Below are positions 33,901 to 42,177 of a stretch of 64,000 bases of DNA, piece after piece. Below the pieces are notes generated by a model, which was not told the origin of the DNA, ran no database searches, and saw only the letters and a program-made list of their open reading frames with translations. Within the stretch, counting starts at the first letter, position 1; each line of letters begins with the position of its first letter. The stretch is from VXYL01 sp965203685 (GTDB taxonomy: Bacteria; Pseudomonadota; Gammaproteobacteria; Pseudomonadales; Azotimanducaceae), in assembly GCA_965203685.1 (NCBI GenBank), contig OZ241908.1, forward strand, positions 2,418,001 to 2,482,000. Direction: 5' to 3'. Both the position numbers and the translations under genes were made by a program.

Positions 33901-36900
33901 GCGCACGGGTGCTGGTCGACGACGACGAGGGACCGACCGCGCCCACAATCGTCTCCCTGACGCCGGAGGACGGCACGCTGACGATCGCCTGGGCCGCCCC
34001 GGCCCACGATGGCGGGTCACCCATCGTCGCCTACGACATTCGGTACCGGCCCGTGGCCCCCCCGACAGGCCACCAAGGCTGGTCGCACCTGGATCGGATT
34101 GCCGACGGAGTCCTTCAACGAGACATCACGGGCCTGACCAACCGAGTCGAGTACCAAGTCCAGGTGCGCGCCATCGGCGAGGATGGCGACGGCGCGTGGT
34201 CGGAGATCGTGACCGGCACGCCGAGAGCCTGCCCCGATGGTATCGAGATCGGCGATTGCCGAACGCTGTTGGCGGTGAGAGACCAGCTGGCCGGCGGAGG
34301 CCATCTGAACTGGGACATCGAACGACCCGTAGCGGAGTGGACAGGCGTAAGGGCGGGTCGCCACGCGCCGCATCGCGTGCAGACACTCTACCTTCCTCGT
34401 CAGGCCTTGAGCGGGACAATCCCGCCCGAACTGGGGCGCCTTTCGGGCCTGATCGACGTGCACCTCGACCACAACAACCTGACGGGCACCCTCCCTCCGG
34501 AGCTGGGCAGCTTGACGGATCTGCGGACGTTGTGGCTCGGGCGCAACCGATTGGCGGGGGGGATACCTCCCGAGTGGGGCGGTCTTGCGAACCTCGAGGA
34601 GCTGTACCTTGACGGCAACAGACTGACGGGTGCGATTCCGCCTGAGTTGGGCAGTCTCGCCAAGTTGCGAGATCTGTTTATCAGATCCAATGATCTCGGC
34701 GGCGAGCTCCCGGCGGCGCTCGGACAACTTTCGAACCTGCGGCGCTTGGCCGCCCATCACAATCGCTTCACGGGCGCGCTCCCTCCCTCGTTCGGGGATC
34801 TTGCGAACTTGGAGACCGCTTGGCTGCACAACAACGACCTGACGGGAGCGATACCTGCGGAGATAGGCCGACTGTCCAACCTGCTAGGGCTTTCACTCGA
34901 CGACAACAGACTGACCGGCACCATGCCGGCGGAACTCGGTCGTCTTTCCCTCCTGGAGTCGCTGCACTTGTCCAACAACCAGTTGACGGGGGCGATCCCC
35001 AGGACGTTGAGCGGTCTAGCGAACTTGACCAGGCTGTCGCTCGCCGGGAACCCGTTGACCGGATGCGTCCCGAGGGCCTTGCGCGCCGTTGCCGTGAACG
35101 ACCTGCAACGGCTTGGGCTACAAGACTGCCCGCCAGCCCGCGTCGTCCACTTGGCGGTCGATTCCAAGCCGCAAGACGGTGCCGGCTACGGCGCGGGCGA
35201 GAGGATCACCGCCTCGGTTGGTTTCGAGACGAACGTAACCGTCACCGGGTCGCCGCAATTGGGGTTGACCATCGGCGACAAGGTTCGCGACGCGACGTTC
35301 CATACCAACGAGGACGGCCAACTCACCTTCCAATACGACGTGGTCGCAGGGGACCGCGACTCGGATGGCATCAGCATCGCGGTAGGCGCGCTATCGCTGA
35401 ACGGCGGCGTGATCCGCGACGTCGACGGCCAGCACGCCGTCCTGAGCATCGGCGAGCATGCGATCAGCAACGACCAAACGCAGAAGGTCAGGGGTTCGCT
35501 CCGGGAGTTGGTCCCGGACCAAGCCGTCGAACCGGGCGGGGACGCCGTCGTGCTGGATCTGACGCGCTACTTCCAGGTCCCCGAAAGCGGCGCTCTCACA
35601 TACGGTTCGATGTCCAGCGACCCGAGGCTCGTTACGGTCGTCGTCGCCAACGGGATACTCACCGTCACGCCGCACGACGCGGAGGGCGTCGCCACAGTGA
35701 CGGTCACGGCGACGGGCGAGGACGGCGTCGCCGTAACGCTGGAGTTCCGCGTGGAGGTGACCGTGTTGGCCGGCCGCGCCCTGGTCGGCCTGTTCCCGAG
35801 TACACGCGATCCGATGCGCCAGGGCTTCGTGCGGATCATCAACCAATCCGGGGAGACCGGCGAAGTGGCCATCGAGGCGATCGACGACGCCGGGGTCCGG
35901 GCCGGACCGGTGACGCTCCACCTCGCGGCCAATGCGGCCGTGCACTTCAACTCGAAGGATCTCGAAGCCGGGAATGCCGGCAAAGGGCTGGCCGGGGGCG
36001 TCGGGACCGGCACGGGCGACTGGCGGCTGGTCCTCGAATCGGAACTCGATATCGAGGTCTTGTCCTACATTCGCACGGCGGACGGTTTCCTGACGGCCAT
36101 GCACGACCGGGTGCGTGCGGCCGTTGCGGACGGCGCGTACCCGGTCGCAACCTTCAATCCGGCGAGCAACGTGAACCAGGTGAGCCGGCTGCGAATCGTG
36201 AACCCGACCGCCGAAACGCTCGCGGTATCCGTCACCGGCGTCGACGACACCGGGCAGTCGCCCGGCGGCGTTGCGACCATCGAGGTGCCTGCCGAACAGG
36301 CGGTGACGGTGGCCGGGACCGAACTGGAGTCCGGCACGGGGTCTGGCGGCGCGCTTGGCGACGGGACAGGCAAGTGGCGTCTGACGGTCGGCGCTGACCG
36401 CCCGTTGGTCGTGATGAGCCTGATGTCCGCACCCCCGGGGCACATCACCAACCTCTCGACGAAGCCCCACCGGAACGACGACGGCACGCACGTCGTGCCG
36501 GTTTTCCCGTCGGCGGCCGACCAGCACGGCCGCGAAGGGTTCGTCCGGGTGGTCAACCATGCACACGAGGCTGCCGACGTTACGATCACGGCGTACGACG
36601 AGAGCGACTGGGTCTATTCTCCGCTCGCGCTCGCGCTCGGCCCTGGCGAGACGGTGCACTTCAACTCCACCGATCTCGAACTGGGCAACGTCAAGAAGGG
36701 CTTGACGGGGTCGACGGGGTCGGGCAATGGCGACTGGTGGCTGGAGTTGGAGAGCCCCCCGCTGGTGGATGTCCTTGCCTACATTCGTACCGCGGACGGA
36801 TTCCTAACCGCCATGCACGATGTCGTGCCCGCCGTGGCCGGGCAGTATCGTGTCAAGACGTTCAACCCAGGTAGCAACCTGAATCAGCGGAGCCGATTGC

Positions 36901-37187
36901 GACTCGTCAACCGGAGTGCAGCGGCTGTGCATGTTTCGATCAAGGGCGTTGACGATACGGGCTCATCGCCCGGGAGCATTGTCCGGTTGACGGTTCCGGC
37001 CGGTGACTCGGCGACGCTGACTGCCTCCGAACTGGAGTCCGGGACCTCGGGCATCGACGGTGCCTTGGGCGATGGCATCGGGAAGTGGCGGCTACACGTG
37101 ACGGCGGACGGTCCTCTCCTGGTGGTCAACCTCCTGTCGAGCCCGACGGGTCACCTGACGAACCTGTCGACCGCGCCGAACCGCTGA
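30993..37187 (+). CDS. Giant secreted protein: reprolysin-like metalloprotease, two LRR blocks, Calx-beta, FN3 and C-terminal repeats
   Basis: 2064 residues with signal peptide (cleavage near AANAQ, about 36). A propeptide-like region precedes a zinc metalloprotease with HELGHNMGLQHD (His350, Glu351, His354, His360), the metzincin motif, and TIMAYDDQ as the Met-turn. Plant-type leucine-rich repeats (LTGxIPxxLGxLxxL) occur at about 603-856 and again at about 1129-1366. Between them lie a Calx-beta-like domain (about 870-970, ending VDDDEGP) and a fibronectin-III domain (about 984-1075). After the second LRR block come two beta-sandwich domains. The C-terminal third (about 1596-2064) is a tandem duplication with QGFVRIINQ/EGFVRVVNH and YIRTADGFLTAMHD in each half. 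Secreted or surface-bound proteolysis and ligand binding are likely. Confidence 0.9.
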   Translation: MNRPDRARPDRRITGRTRAFCLCLLWPVLLAGAANAQDDALFAEAADPGFVGAAATDEPSPDFQHRSVRIDFGKLDAARDDVVAQGRANLTLNLLDGVSYRAVVERTTPTSRGYSLSGRLEGVPFGTMAMVVNGDVVVGNVRVSDSVYSIRTHGGAAVVERRAARPFREHPPLKPVAPRRSLDSRIVAGAAEDDGSEIDVFVVWTRQARKDAGGVRHIQTAIDLAVVETNDAYAASDAVQRIRLAGAVEVNYAGGSGSFSTNLTRLINPSDGYMDEVHALRDTYAADLVQLVQSGVCGGGGVEGIAVAMEEPSADFAASAFSVSVFCDQSNLLSGISPLPTGLRSDLFAHELGHNMGLQHDRYARYTTLNKPYPYSHGYVNQRAFADGAEPGARWQTIMAYDDQCGDAGFFCASLMRFSNPNQRYPNSAGDPLGKPGNAPSEDVDGPADAVRSLDNTRRIVANFRRSETRCTYRLARDSVTVAASGGSFAVGVSAADACTYEARSHDEFLSVPSASRSESGQVHYEVAPNDGYARVGAISVAGETLVVRQQGVHAVADVCRRTPAIRDAITAWAGGDDCSGVTVFDLSQIPYLLLEGRGIASLRIGDFSGLSGLRTLDLSFNDIAGELPADIGELESLERLDLHSNRLAGPIPPELGGLRHLKSLKLSFNRFEGPIPEDLSRLGDLRQLNLRDNRLTGAIPGWLDGLTKLSGLALENNQLEGAIPVALGRIAGLAGLSLANNALTGSIPPEIGGIDNLQNLDLSGNRLAGPIPAELGRLSRLATLHLYDNGLTGDIPVALGGLPWLQALTLRNNRLTGTVPAELTDLTRLHWLELSGNALRGCIPGALHNVRYHDLDELGLRFCATVGIPGAGFPGAPNSVARIKEGGTAAVVIAVDPAQEGSFDVAVELADGDGFGVDAGRRTLRVSAGTTMATLTVETVDDDVEEPDGGFTATIVADDDYAVFASRSSARVLVDDDEGPTAPTIVSLTPEDGTLTIAWAAPAHDGGSPIVAYDIRYRPVAPPTGHQGWSHLDRIADGVLQRDITGLTNRVEYQVQVRAIGEDGDGAWSEIVTGTPRACPDGIEIGDCRTLLAVRDQLAGGGHLNWDIERPVAEWTGVRAGRHAPHRVQTLYLPRQALSGTIPPELGRLSGLIDVHLDHNNLTGTLPPELGSLTDLRTLWLGRNRLAGGIPPEWGGLANLEELYLDGNRLTGAIPPELGSLAKLRDLFIRSNDLGGELPAALGQLSNLRRLAAHHNRFTGALPPSFGDLANLETAWLHNNDLTGAIPAEIGRLSNLLGLSLDDNRLTGTMPAELGRLSLLESLHLSNNQLTGAIPRTLSGLANLTRLSLAGNPLTGCVPRALRAVAVNDLQRLGLQDCPPARVVHLAVDSKPQDGAGYGAGERITASVGFETNVTVTGSPQLGLTIGDKVRDATFHTNEDGQLTFQYDVVAGDRDSDGISIAVGALSLNGGVIRDVDGQHAVLSIGEHAISNDQTQKVRGSLRELVPDQAVEPGGDAVVLDLTRYFQVPESGALTYGSMSSDPRLVTVVVANGILTVTPHDAEGVATVTVTATGEDGVAVTLEFRVEVTVLAGRALVGLFPSTRDPMRQGFVRIINQSGETGEVAIEAIDDAGVRAGPVTLHLAANAAVHFNSKDLEAGNAGKGLAGGVGTGTGDWRLVLESELDIEVLSYIRTADGFLTAMHDRVRAAVADGAYPVATFNPASNVNQVSRLRIVNPTAETLAVSVTGVDDTGQSPGGVATIEVPAEQAVTVAGTELESGTGSGGALGDGTGKWRLTVGADRPLVVMSLMSAPPGHITNLSTKPHRNDDGTHVVPVFPSAADQHGREGFVRVVNHAHEAADVTITAYDESDWVYSPLALALGPGETVHFNSTDLELGNVKKGLTGSTGSGNGDWWLELESPPLVDVLAYIRTADGFLTAMHDVVPAVAGQYRVKTFNPGSNLNQRSRLRLVNRSAAAVHVSIKGVDDTGSSPGSIVRLTVPAGDSATLTASELESGTSGIDGALGDGIGKWRLHVTADGPLLVVNLLSSPTGHLTNLSTAPNR

Positions 37188-37209
37188 TCTTCGCGACCTG
37201 GGGAGTGTC

Positions 37210-37229
37210 GCGCTCGGCCAGACGAGCGC
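37210..37229 (+). terminator. Short hairpin after the LRR-metalloprotease gene
   Basis: GCGCTCG and CGAGCGC form a perfect 7-bp stem around GCCAGA, 22 bases after the stop and before the convergent 37273 gene. There is no T-run. A weak terminator candidate. Confidence 0.3.
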
Positions 37230-37272
37230 CGCACCTGTAAGCACCTCTGGCAACTTTGCGGGGCGGAGCGGT

Positions 37273-37860
37273 CTATTGTGGCTTTGTCGCGAACTGGTTC
37301 ATCCAATGCGTCTTCCCGGGTGTCGCGCTCCCGGACAGCAGCATGGCCCGAGCGATCTCGTAGACCGTGAGTCCACCCCGGCTGAGGAGCGAAGCGAGTT
37401 CAACCATGCGCAGTCGTGCGAGAAACTGCTCCACCAAGTGTGCCTCTTGGTCCGTGAGCGTCTCCGCCCGAAGGAGCGCCCGTAGCCTGCGACCGTCGGG
37501 ACGCGGATGGTAGCCGGCCAAGTGGTCGGCAGACAGCGTTTCGAGATAGGCATCGGGGGCGTCACAGGACGTGCGGAGGTGCGCGTTCGGATGATCGAAC
37601 CATGGCAGCGGCATTGGCGGCATGCGCACCATGTCTTCCGCGCGCCGACCTCCCTCGAAGCGCGTTGGCGGCTTCCCGGGGCCGCCGATAAGGGAGCCGT
37701 GTTCGCCCAACGCGGTTGCTTTCAGGTCGATCCCACGCGCTACGGCGTCTGCCACGCGTTGGCGCTCGAACGCGGCAACCCGCTCCTCAATCGTCGGCAC
37801 GTGGTCGCCGGGGGGAGGCGGGTGGTGGTACGCGTTGCGCACTGCTTCGAACTTGATCAT
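37273..37860 (-). CDS. Unknown protein coupled to AbiEii-type nucleotidyltransferase
   Basis: 195 residues; its ATG overlaps the stop of the upstream nucleotidyltransferase gene by four bases, so the two are translationally coupled. The protein is soluble. An N-terminal helical stretch (VPTIEERVAAFERQRVADAV) is followed by a Pro-rich middle, then a helical C-terminal part (DQEAHLVEQFLARLRMVELA, LTVYEIARAMLL). The last segment resembles a helix-turn-helix. I do not recognise a family. By genomic position it could be the partner (antitoxin or accessory) of the nucleotidyltransferase, although classical AbiEi antitoxins lie upstream of AbiEii. Confidence 0.7.
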   Translation of the reverse strand: MIKFEAVRNAYHHPPPPGDHVPTIEERVAAFERQRVADAVARGIDLKATALGEHGSLIGGPGKPPTRFEGGRRAEDMVRMPPMPLPWFDHPNAHLRTSCDAPDAYLETLSADHLAGYHPRPDGRRLRALLRAETLTDQEAHLVEQFLARLRMVELASLLSRGGLTVYEIARAMLLSGSATPGKTHWMNQFATKPQ

Positions 37861-38564
37861 CGGCGGTGCTCGTTCGCCCCAATGCTCGCCGGATCGGACT
37901 CGAACAGCCGTCGTGCCTGTAGCGCTAGGCCTCGCAGCAGGTCTGGGTAGGCAGGATCACGTACCGGTTCACCGCTCGACCAGTTTCCGGGAAGGCTCCG
38001 GAGTTCGCTCGCGATGGCCGCCCGCTCGGCGTCGGTAACGGACGTCAAGACACGCCGTAGCGCAACGGGATCGCGCTCCCGCGCCACCAAAAGGTCGTAG
38101 AGGTCGCGGTCCGTGAGCACGCCGAGGTCAAGCATTCGACTCTGGAGTTTCCTGGCGAGAATCTCGGCGGTGCTTTCCGTGCGGATGTCCGTTCCCGCGG
38201 CGATCTCCGGGTGCGGGTCTCGGATGGTAGGGCGCGGGATAGTCATCAGCGCGGCTGGCCCTTCCGGGAAGTGGATTCGAAGCCAGCCTCGTTCCACCTC
38301 GACCGCTCCATCTGCTGCGTCGGAGAGTAGGCGGCACAGCGTGGAAGCGACTGTTTCTCGACGGTCGGCGACCCGATCTTGGTAGTGCTCAAGGTTGGTA
38401 AACAGGTCGATGTCGGTGCTCACTCGGTGGTTCCAGCGCGCGGCCAAGACCGTCCCGCCACCAAGCACGATGCTGTCGGCGCCAAACAACGAGAGCAACG
38501 TCGGCGCCACCCGGGCCAGAACGACGCCAGGGCTGCCGCGGATCGTCACTTCGGGGTATTTCAT
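37857..38564 (-). CDS. AbiEii/AbiGii-type nucleotidyltransferase (putative toxin)
   Basis: 235 residues from the ATG at 38564; the frame is open far upstream, but that region is antisense to the phosphodiesterase gene. The nucleotidyltransferase signature is GADSIVLGGGTVLAARWNHR followed by VSTDIDLF (GGGT 35-38, Asp51, Asp53). ESTAEILARKLQSRMLDLGV and DRDLYDLLVARERDP match the conserved middle of AbiEii/MenT-like toxins (DUF1814), which transfer nucleotides to tRNA or other targets. The gene is coupled to an unknown 195-residue partner downstream. Confidence 0.83.
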   Translation of the reverse strand: MKYPEVTIRGSPGVVLARVAPTLLSLFGADSIVLGGGTVLAARWNHRVSTDIDLFTNLEHYQDRVADRRETVASTLCRLLSDAADGAVEVERGWLRIHFPEGPAALMTIPRPTIRDPHPEIAAGTDIRTESTAEILARKLQSRMLDLGVLTDRDLYDLLVARERDPVALRRVLTSVTDAERAAIASELRSLPGNWSSGEPVRDPAYPDLLRGLALQARRLFESDPASIGANEHRR

Positions 38565-38711
38565 ACCAGTCTGCTGATTGTACTCGGCGGTGTCCCCGCA
38601 GGACTGCACAGTGGATGGTTTACTCCGTGGAGGGGGGGGGTGGCGTCCGATTATGCGCGGAGACCGAAAGGCGGGTAAGCTGAATCGTCGCAGAATCTGA
38701 GGGGCTTGACC

Positions 38712-39278
38712 GTGCGCATCGGCATCGTTTCCGACATTCATGGTGATGCCGAGGCACTGTCGCGCGTGCTGGCCGAGATGTCGGCGGTGGACGCGATCCT
38801 CTGCCCGGGGGACGCGGTGAGCGAGTACGAGTTCTGTGCCGACACCGTGGCGCTCTTGGTCGATCACGGCGTCCATTGCATCCAAGGCAACCACGAGGCG
38901 GTGCTGTTCGGCGGGCGGAATCCCGACTACCTGGAGAAGTGCCGTCGCACGTTCCCCGCAGCGTCCTTGGCGTTCCTCGCCGATGCGCCGTCCATGCGCG
39001 AGTTTGACTTCGGTGGCGTGCGGGTGCTCATGACGCATACGGGACTCGGCGAGGACGAGTACATCCACCCGGGCAGCCGGCGACTGGATGCTTTCGCTCG
39101 GATGCCCTACGACATGGTCTGTTTCGGCCATACGCACGTGCCGTTGGTACATCGTGCAGGGGATGTCACCGTCATCAATCCCGGATCCTGCTCGCAGCCC
39201 CGTCCGCCGGCGGGCACAGGCACCTACGCCACCTTCGATACGGAAACGCGGGAAGCGCTGATCCACCAACTCGCGTAG
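38712..39278 (+). CDS. YfcE/MJ0936-family metallophosphoesterase
   Basis: 188 residues from GTG 38712 (GAGGGG eight bases upstream); TTG 38706 is too close. All phosphoesterase blocks are present: SDIHGD (Asp8, His10), CPGDAVSE, QGNHEAVL, MTHTG and GHTHVPL. Single-domain proteins of this group are metal-dependent phosphodiesterases with unknown physiological substrates. It is divergent from the nucleotidyltransferase gene; the 147-base gap includes a run of nine to ten G (about 38631-38640). Confidence 0.9.
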   Translation: MRIGIVSDIHGDAEALSRVLAEMSAVDAILCPGDAVSEYEFCADTVALLVDHGVHCIQGNHEAVLFGGRNPDYLEKCRRTFPAASLAFLADAPSMREFDFGGVRVLMTHTGLGEDEYIHPGSRRLDAFARMPYDMVCFGHTHVPLVHRAGDVTVINPGSCSQPRPPAGTGTYATFDTETREALIHQLA

Positions 39279-39382
39279 CGATGCGGCTCTAAAGTTGGAA
39301 ACGGACCCCAGCCGGATCCGGTAGGCCAACGGGGCGGCGGACGGGAACCCGGGGGCGACCGCTCAATCGCCCGGGTTGGCGG

Positions 39383-40180
39383 TCACCAGCTATTGCGTAG
39401 TTCCCGAAGCTTCAGGAACACATCCTTGGGTGACGGCTCTTCGGAAAGGTCGGGAAACGCTTCGCGGAGCTTGGCGATGACGGTGCTGCTCGTTAGGCGG
39501 AAGAACGTATTGAACTCCTTTTCCTGGGCCAACGTCGTCACCATCGCTCGGCCGGGATCGTGGCTCGTCTCGAGGTCGGCCAATAGGTCGGACGCCGCCA
39601 CGTTGTCGGGTTCGCGATCCAACGTGAAGGCGAGGTTGTTGGTGAGGTAGTCGTGACCCGGGTAGACCTGCGTGTCGTCCGGCAGTTCGGCAAGCTGTTT
39701 GACGAAGGTCTCGTAGAGTTCCTCGGGGTGGCCGCCGCCATGGCAGTTGCCCGCACCGGCGTTGAACAGCGTGTCACCGCTGAACAGTGCGGGCTGGTCG
39801 GTCTTCGAGAGCAGGCAGACGTGGCTCATGGTGTGGCCGGGCGTGTCCATGGCGAGCAGTTCGACCGAGCGCCCGACGGTAACGGTGTCGCCAGCACTCA
39901 GGCCAATGTCGATACCGCTGATCCGTGATCCGGCACCGGCATGGGCAAGCAGCTTGGCCCCGGTCGCCTCGATCATCGGCGCGTTGCCGCCCGTGTGATC
40001 ACCGTGCTCGTGGGTGTTCAGTACTTGCGTGATCTCCCACCCCTTGTCCTTGGCACCGGCCAGACACTTGTTGTAGTCAAGCGGGTCGACGGCGAGCGCC
40101 TCGCCGGTCTCCGAGCACGCGATCAGGTAGTTGAAGTTCCGATAGGCGTTGCCGGTCCAGATTTGCTCGACGAGCATCAT
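39383..40180 (-). CDS. gloB: Glyoxalase II-like metallo-beta-lactamase-fold hydrolase
   Basis: 265 residues from the ATG at 40180, preceded by GGGAGAGACAAC. The metal-binding motif THEHGDHTGG (His57, His59, Asp61, His62) and later HTMSHVCLLS, FSGDTLFNAGAGNCHGG and VYPGHDYL match hydroxyacylglutathione hydrolases. These cleave S-D-lactoylglutathione in methylglyoxal detoxification. The C-terminal HAGH-like extension (FNTFFRLTS, then the region ending KLRELRNSW) is present. The gene stands alone. Confidence 0.88.
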   Translation of the reverse strand: MMLVEQIWTGNAYRNFNYLIACSETGEALAVDPLDYNKCLAGAKDKGWEITQVLNTHEHGDHTGGNAPMIEATGAKLLAHAGAGSRISGIDIGLSAGDTVTVGRSVELLAMDTPGHTMSHVCLLSKTDQPALFSGDTLFNAGAGNCHGGGHPEELYETFVKQLAELPDDTQVYPGHDYLTNNLAFTLDREPDNVAASDLLADLETSHDPGRAMVTTLAQEKEFNTFFRLTSSTVIAKLREAFPDLSEEPSPKDVFLKLRELRNSW

Positions 40181-40274
40181 GTTGTCTCTCCCAAACCGCC
40201 GTCGGATCAGTCGACGGATCGACGGCAGTTTACGCAAGGTCCATGCGCGTGTGCCAACGGCTTGACAAGACGAC

Positions 40275-40706
40275 CTACCTCGGCGAGGCCGGGTTGAGGC
40301 ACCCCATGATCACCGCGGGCTTGACGATAGCGATCGGGAACGACTCCACGAGCGAAAGCAAGTCCTCGTCGCCAGTGACCAGCGCATCCGCGCGGCTGGA
40401 GAGAGCGAGGCGAAGGAACATGCGGTCGTCGGGGTCGCGAACCTCGGGTGTGACGATGTCGGCTGGAACGGTGATCGATTCGCACCATGGCAGATACTCC
40501 GCCAGGAGGTCTTCGCGTGCGGTGTCCGTTAGCTGGAACTTCGGACACGCCAACACGCGAATCAGCTCAGACGCGGTCTCATGACTGGCCATCGGCCGGA
40601 TGCGCTCGGCCTGCCATGCAATGCGCAATGCCGCTGGGTTGCCGGTCCGGGACACCAATGCGGAAACCAAGACGTTGGTGTCAAGTACGACGCGGGGCGC
40701 AGTCAC
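40275..40706 (-). CDS. PIN-family toxin of a broken toxin-antitoxin pair
   Basis: 143 residues from a GTG whose GTGA overlaps the end of the antitoxin 3' fragment. RVVLDTNVLVSALVSRTGNP, SHETASELIRVLACPKFQL, VRDPDDRMFLRLAL and ADALVTGDEDLLSL carry all four acidic positions of the PIN family that is paired with AbrB/MazE-like antitoxins (TIGR00305 group). The toxin itself looks intact. Its antitoxin gene is cut by the IS21 element just upstream, so toxin and antitoxin promoter are now about 2.6 kb apart. Confidence 0.88.
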   Translation of the reverse strand: MTAPRVVLDTNVLVSALVSRTGNPAALRIAWQAERIRPMASHETASELIRVLACPKFQLTDTAREDLLAEYLPWCESITVPADIVTPEVRDPDDRMFLRLALSSRADALVTGDEDLLSLVESFPIAIVKPAVIMGCLNPASPR

Positions 40707-40811
40707 CGGTTTTCGCGAGCCCAGCGGATGGCGTCTTTGATGTCGGACTCGTCGATTCCGAGTTCAGCCAGTCTAGTGCGCACGGCATCTGCTTGGTTGA
40801 CTCTAACCGGG
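40703..40811 (-). pseudogene. AbrB/MazE-type antitoxin, 3' fragment (split by IS21 element)
   Basis: The fragment reads V-R-V-N-Q-A-D-A-V-R-T-R-L-A-E-L-G-I then DESDIKDAIRWARENR and stops at 40703. That is the C-terminal half of the small antitoxins linked to this PIN toxin family. The upstream half lies beyond the insertion element at 43377-43497. Deleting the element and one copy of the CCGGG duplication restores a single 74-residue frame. Confidence 0.88.
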
Positions 40812-40892
40812 TGTTAGGCGACACGTAAAACTGACCCCCAGGCGACACAAAAACTGACCCCCATTCGAAGGGGTCAACAGGAGTCGAGAAGC

Positions 40893-42176
40893 ATGGGGAA
40901 GTGTCACGATGTGCCGCGGTCAGGAGGATCGCGGAGGCCAGGGATGAGGAAGCCGGACGAGGTGGAGGCCATGCTGGGCCTCTACGAACTCGGCTGGGGG
41001 ACGCGGCGGATCGCCCGGGAGTTCGGGTGCAGCCGGAACACGGTGAAGCGCTACGTCGAGGCGCAGGGCTGGGTGGCGTACGGCGGCCCGCGTCGGAACG
41101 GCAAGCTTGCCGGTCTGGAGGCGTGGCTCGAGGAGCGCCTCAGCCGGCACCGCGGCAACGCGGAGGTGGTGCGCCAGGACCTCGCGCGCGAGCTGTCGAT
41201 CGACGTCAGCCTCAGGACGGTGGAGCGTGCGGTGGCGCCGTACCGGCGTCGGCTGGCCGCGGAGGCGAAGGCGACGGTGCGCTTCGAGACGCCGCCGGGG
41301 CGGCAGCTGCAGATCGACTTCGGCACGAGCCGGATCCCGGTGGGCGGGGAACCGGTTCGCGTGCATCTGTTCGTGGCGACGCTGGGGTACTCGCGCCGCA
41401 CCTACGCGCAGGCGTTCGCGCACGAGCGGCAGTCGACGTGGTTCGCGGGCATCGAAGGGGCGTTCGGGCACTTCGGCGGCGTCGCGGACGAGGTTCTGGT
41501 GGACAACCCGAAGGCGCTGGTGGCGCACCACGACGCGGCGACGCGCGAGGTGGAGTTCAACGCGCGCTTCGCGGCGTTCGCGTCGCACTGGGGGTTCCGG
41601 CCGCGGGCGTGCGCGCCGTACCGGGCGCGGACCAAGGGCAAGGACGAGAACGGCGTGCGCTACGTCAAGCGCAACGCCATCGCCGGCCACGCGTTCGACA
41701 GCCTCGGCGCCCTGCGGGCACACCTGGCGTGGTGGATGCGGGAGGTCGCCGACGTGCGCCGGCACGGCACCACGGGCGAGGCGCCGCTGGCGCGCTTCGA
41801 ACGCGACGAGGCGGACCGGCTCGCGCCGTGCGCCGGCAGGCCGCCGTTCGGCCAGCTGCGCGATCTGGTGCGCACGGTGCACGCGGACTGCGCGGTGACG
41901 GTGGACACCAACGCCTACTCGGTGCCGTGGCGGCTGATCGGCGAACGCGTGCAGGTGGCGGTGAGCGGCGGCCGGGTGCGCGTGCGCCACGGCCGCGAGC
42001 TCGTCGCGGAGCACGACGAGCATGTCGGGCGCCACGGGCGGATCGTCGACCGGACGCATCTCGACGGCATCAACACGGGTCCGCGCGATGGCGAAGGACA
42101 AGCCGCGGCCAGCGCCGAGCCGGCGCTGCTGCGCCCGCTCGACGAGTACGCGGCGGTCGCCGGCGGGAGCTTCTGA
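40893..42176 (+). CDS. istA: IS21-family transposase IstA
   Basis: 427 residues. An N-terminal helix-turn-helix (GTRRIAREFGCSRNTVKRYV) is followed by an rve-type DDE integrase core: the region PGRQLQIDFG (first Asp), VADEVLVDNPKALV (second Asp), and RTKGKDENGVRYVKRN (Glu). A Mu-transposase-like C-terminal domain follows (VTVDTNAYSVPWRLIGERVQ). IstA binds the element ends and performs strand transfer with IstB. A second ATG at 40944 has GGAGG six bases upstream and may be the true start, giving 410 residues. istB follows after two bases. Confidence 0.95.
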   Translation: MGKCHDVPRSGGSRRPGMRKPDEVEAMLGLYELGWGTRRIAREFGCSRNTVKRYVEAQGWVAYGGPRRNGKLAGLEAWLEERLSRHRGNAEVVRQDLARELSIDVSLRTVERAVAPYRRRLAAEAKATVRFETPPGRQLQIDFGTSRIPVGGEPVRVHLFVATLGYSRRTYAQAFAHERQSTWFAGIEGAFGHFGGVADEVLVDNPKALVAHHDAATREVEFNARFAAFASHWGFRPRACAPYRARTKGKDENGVRYVKRNAIAGHAFDSLGALRAHLAWWMREVADVRRHGTTGEAPLARFERDEADRLAPCAGRPPFGQLRDLVRTVHADCAVTVDTNAYSVPWRLIGERVQVAVSGGRVRVRHGRELVAEHDEHVGRHGRIVDRTHLDGINTGPRDGEGQAAASAEPALLRPLDEYAAVAGGSF

Positions 42177-42177
42177 C

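Noticed and set aside
38565..39329. N-terminal extension of the AbiEii frame
   Set aside because: Antisense to the phosphodiesterase gene; the conserved domain starts at 38564.
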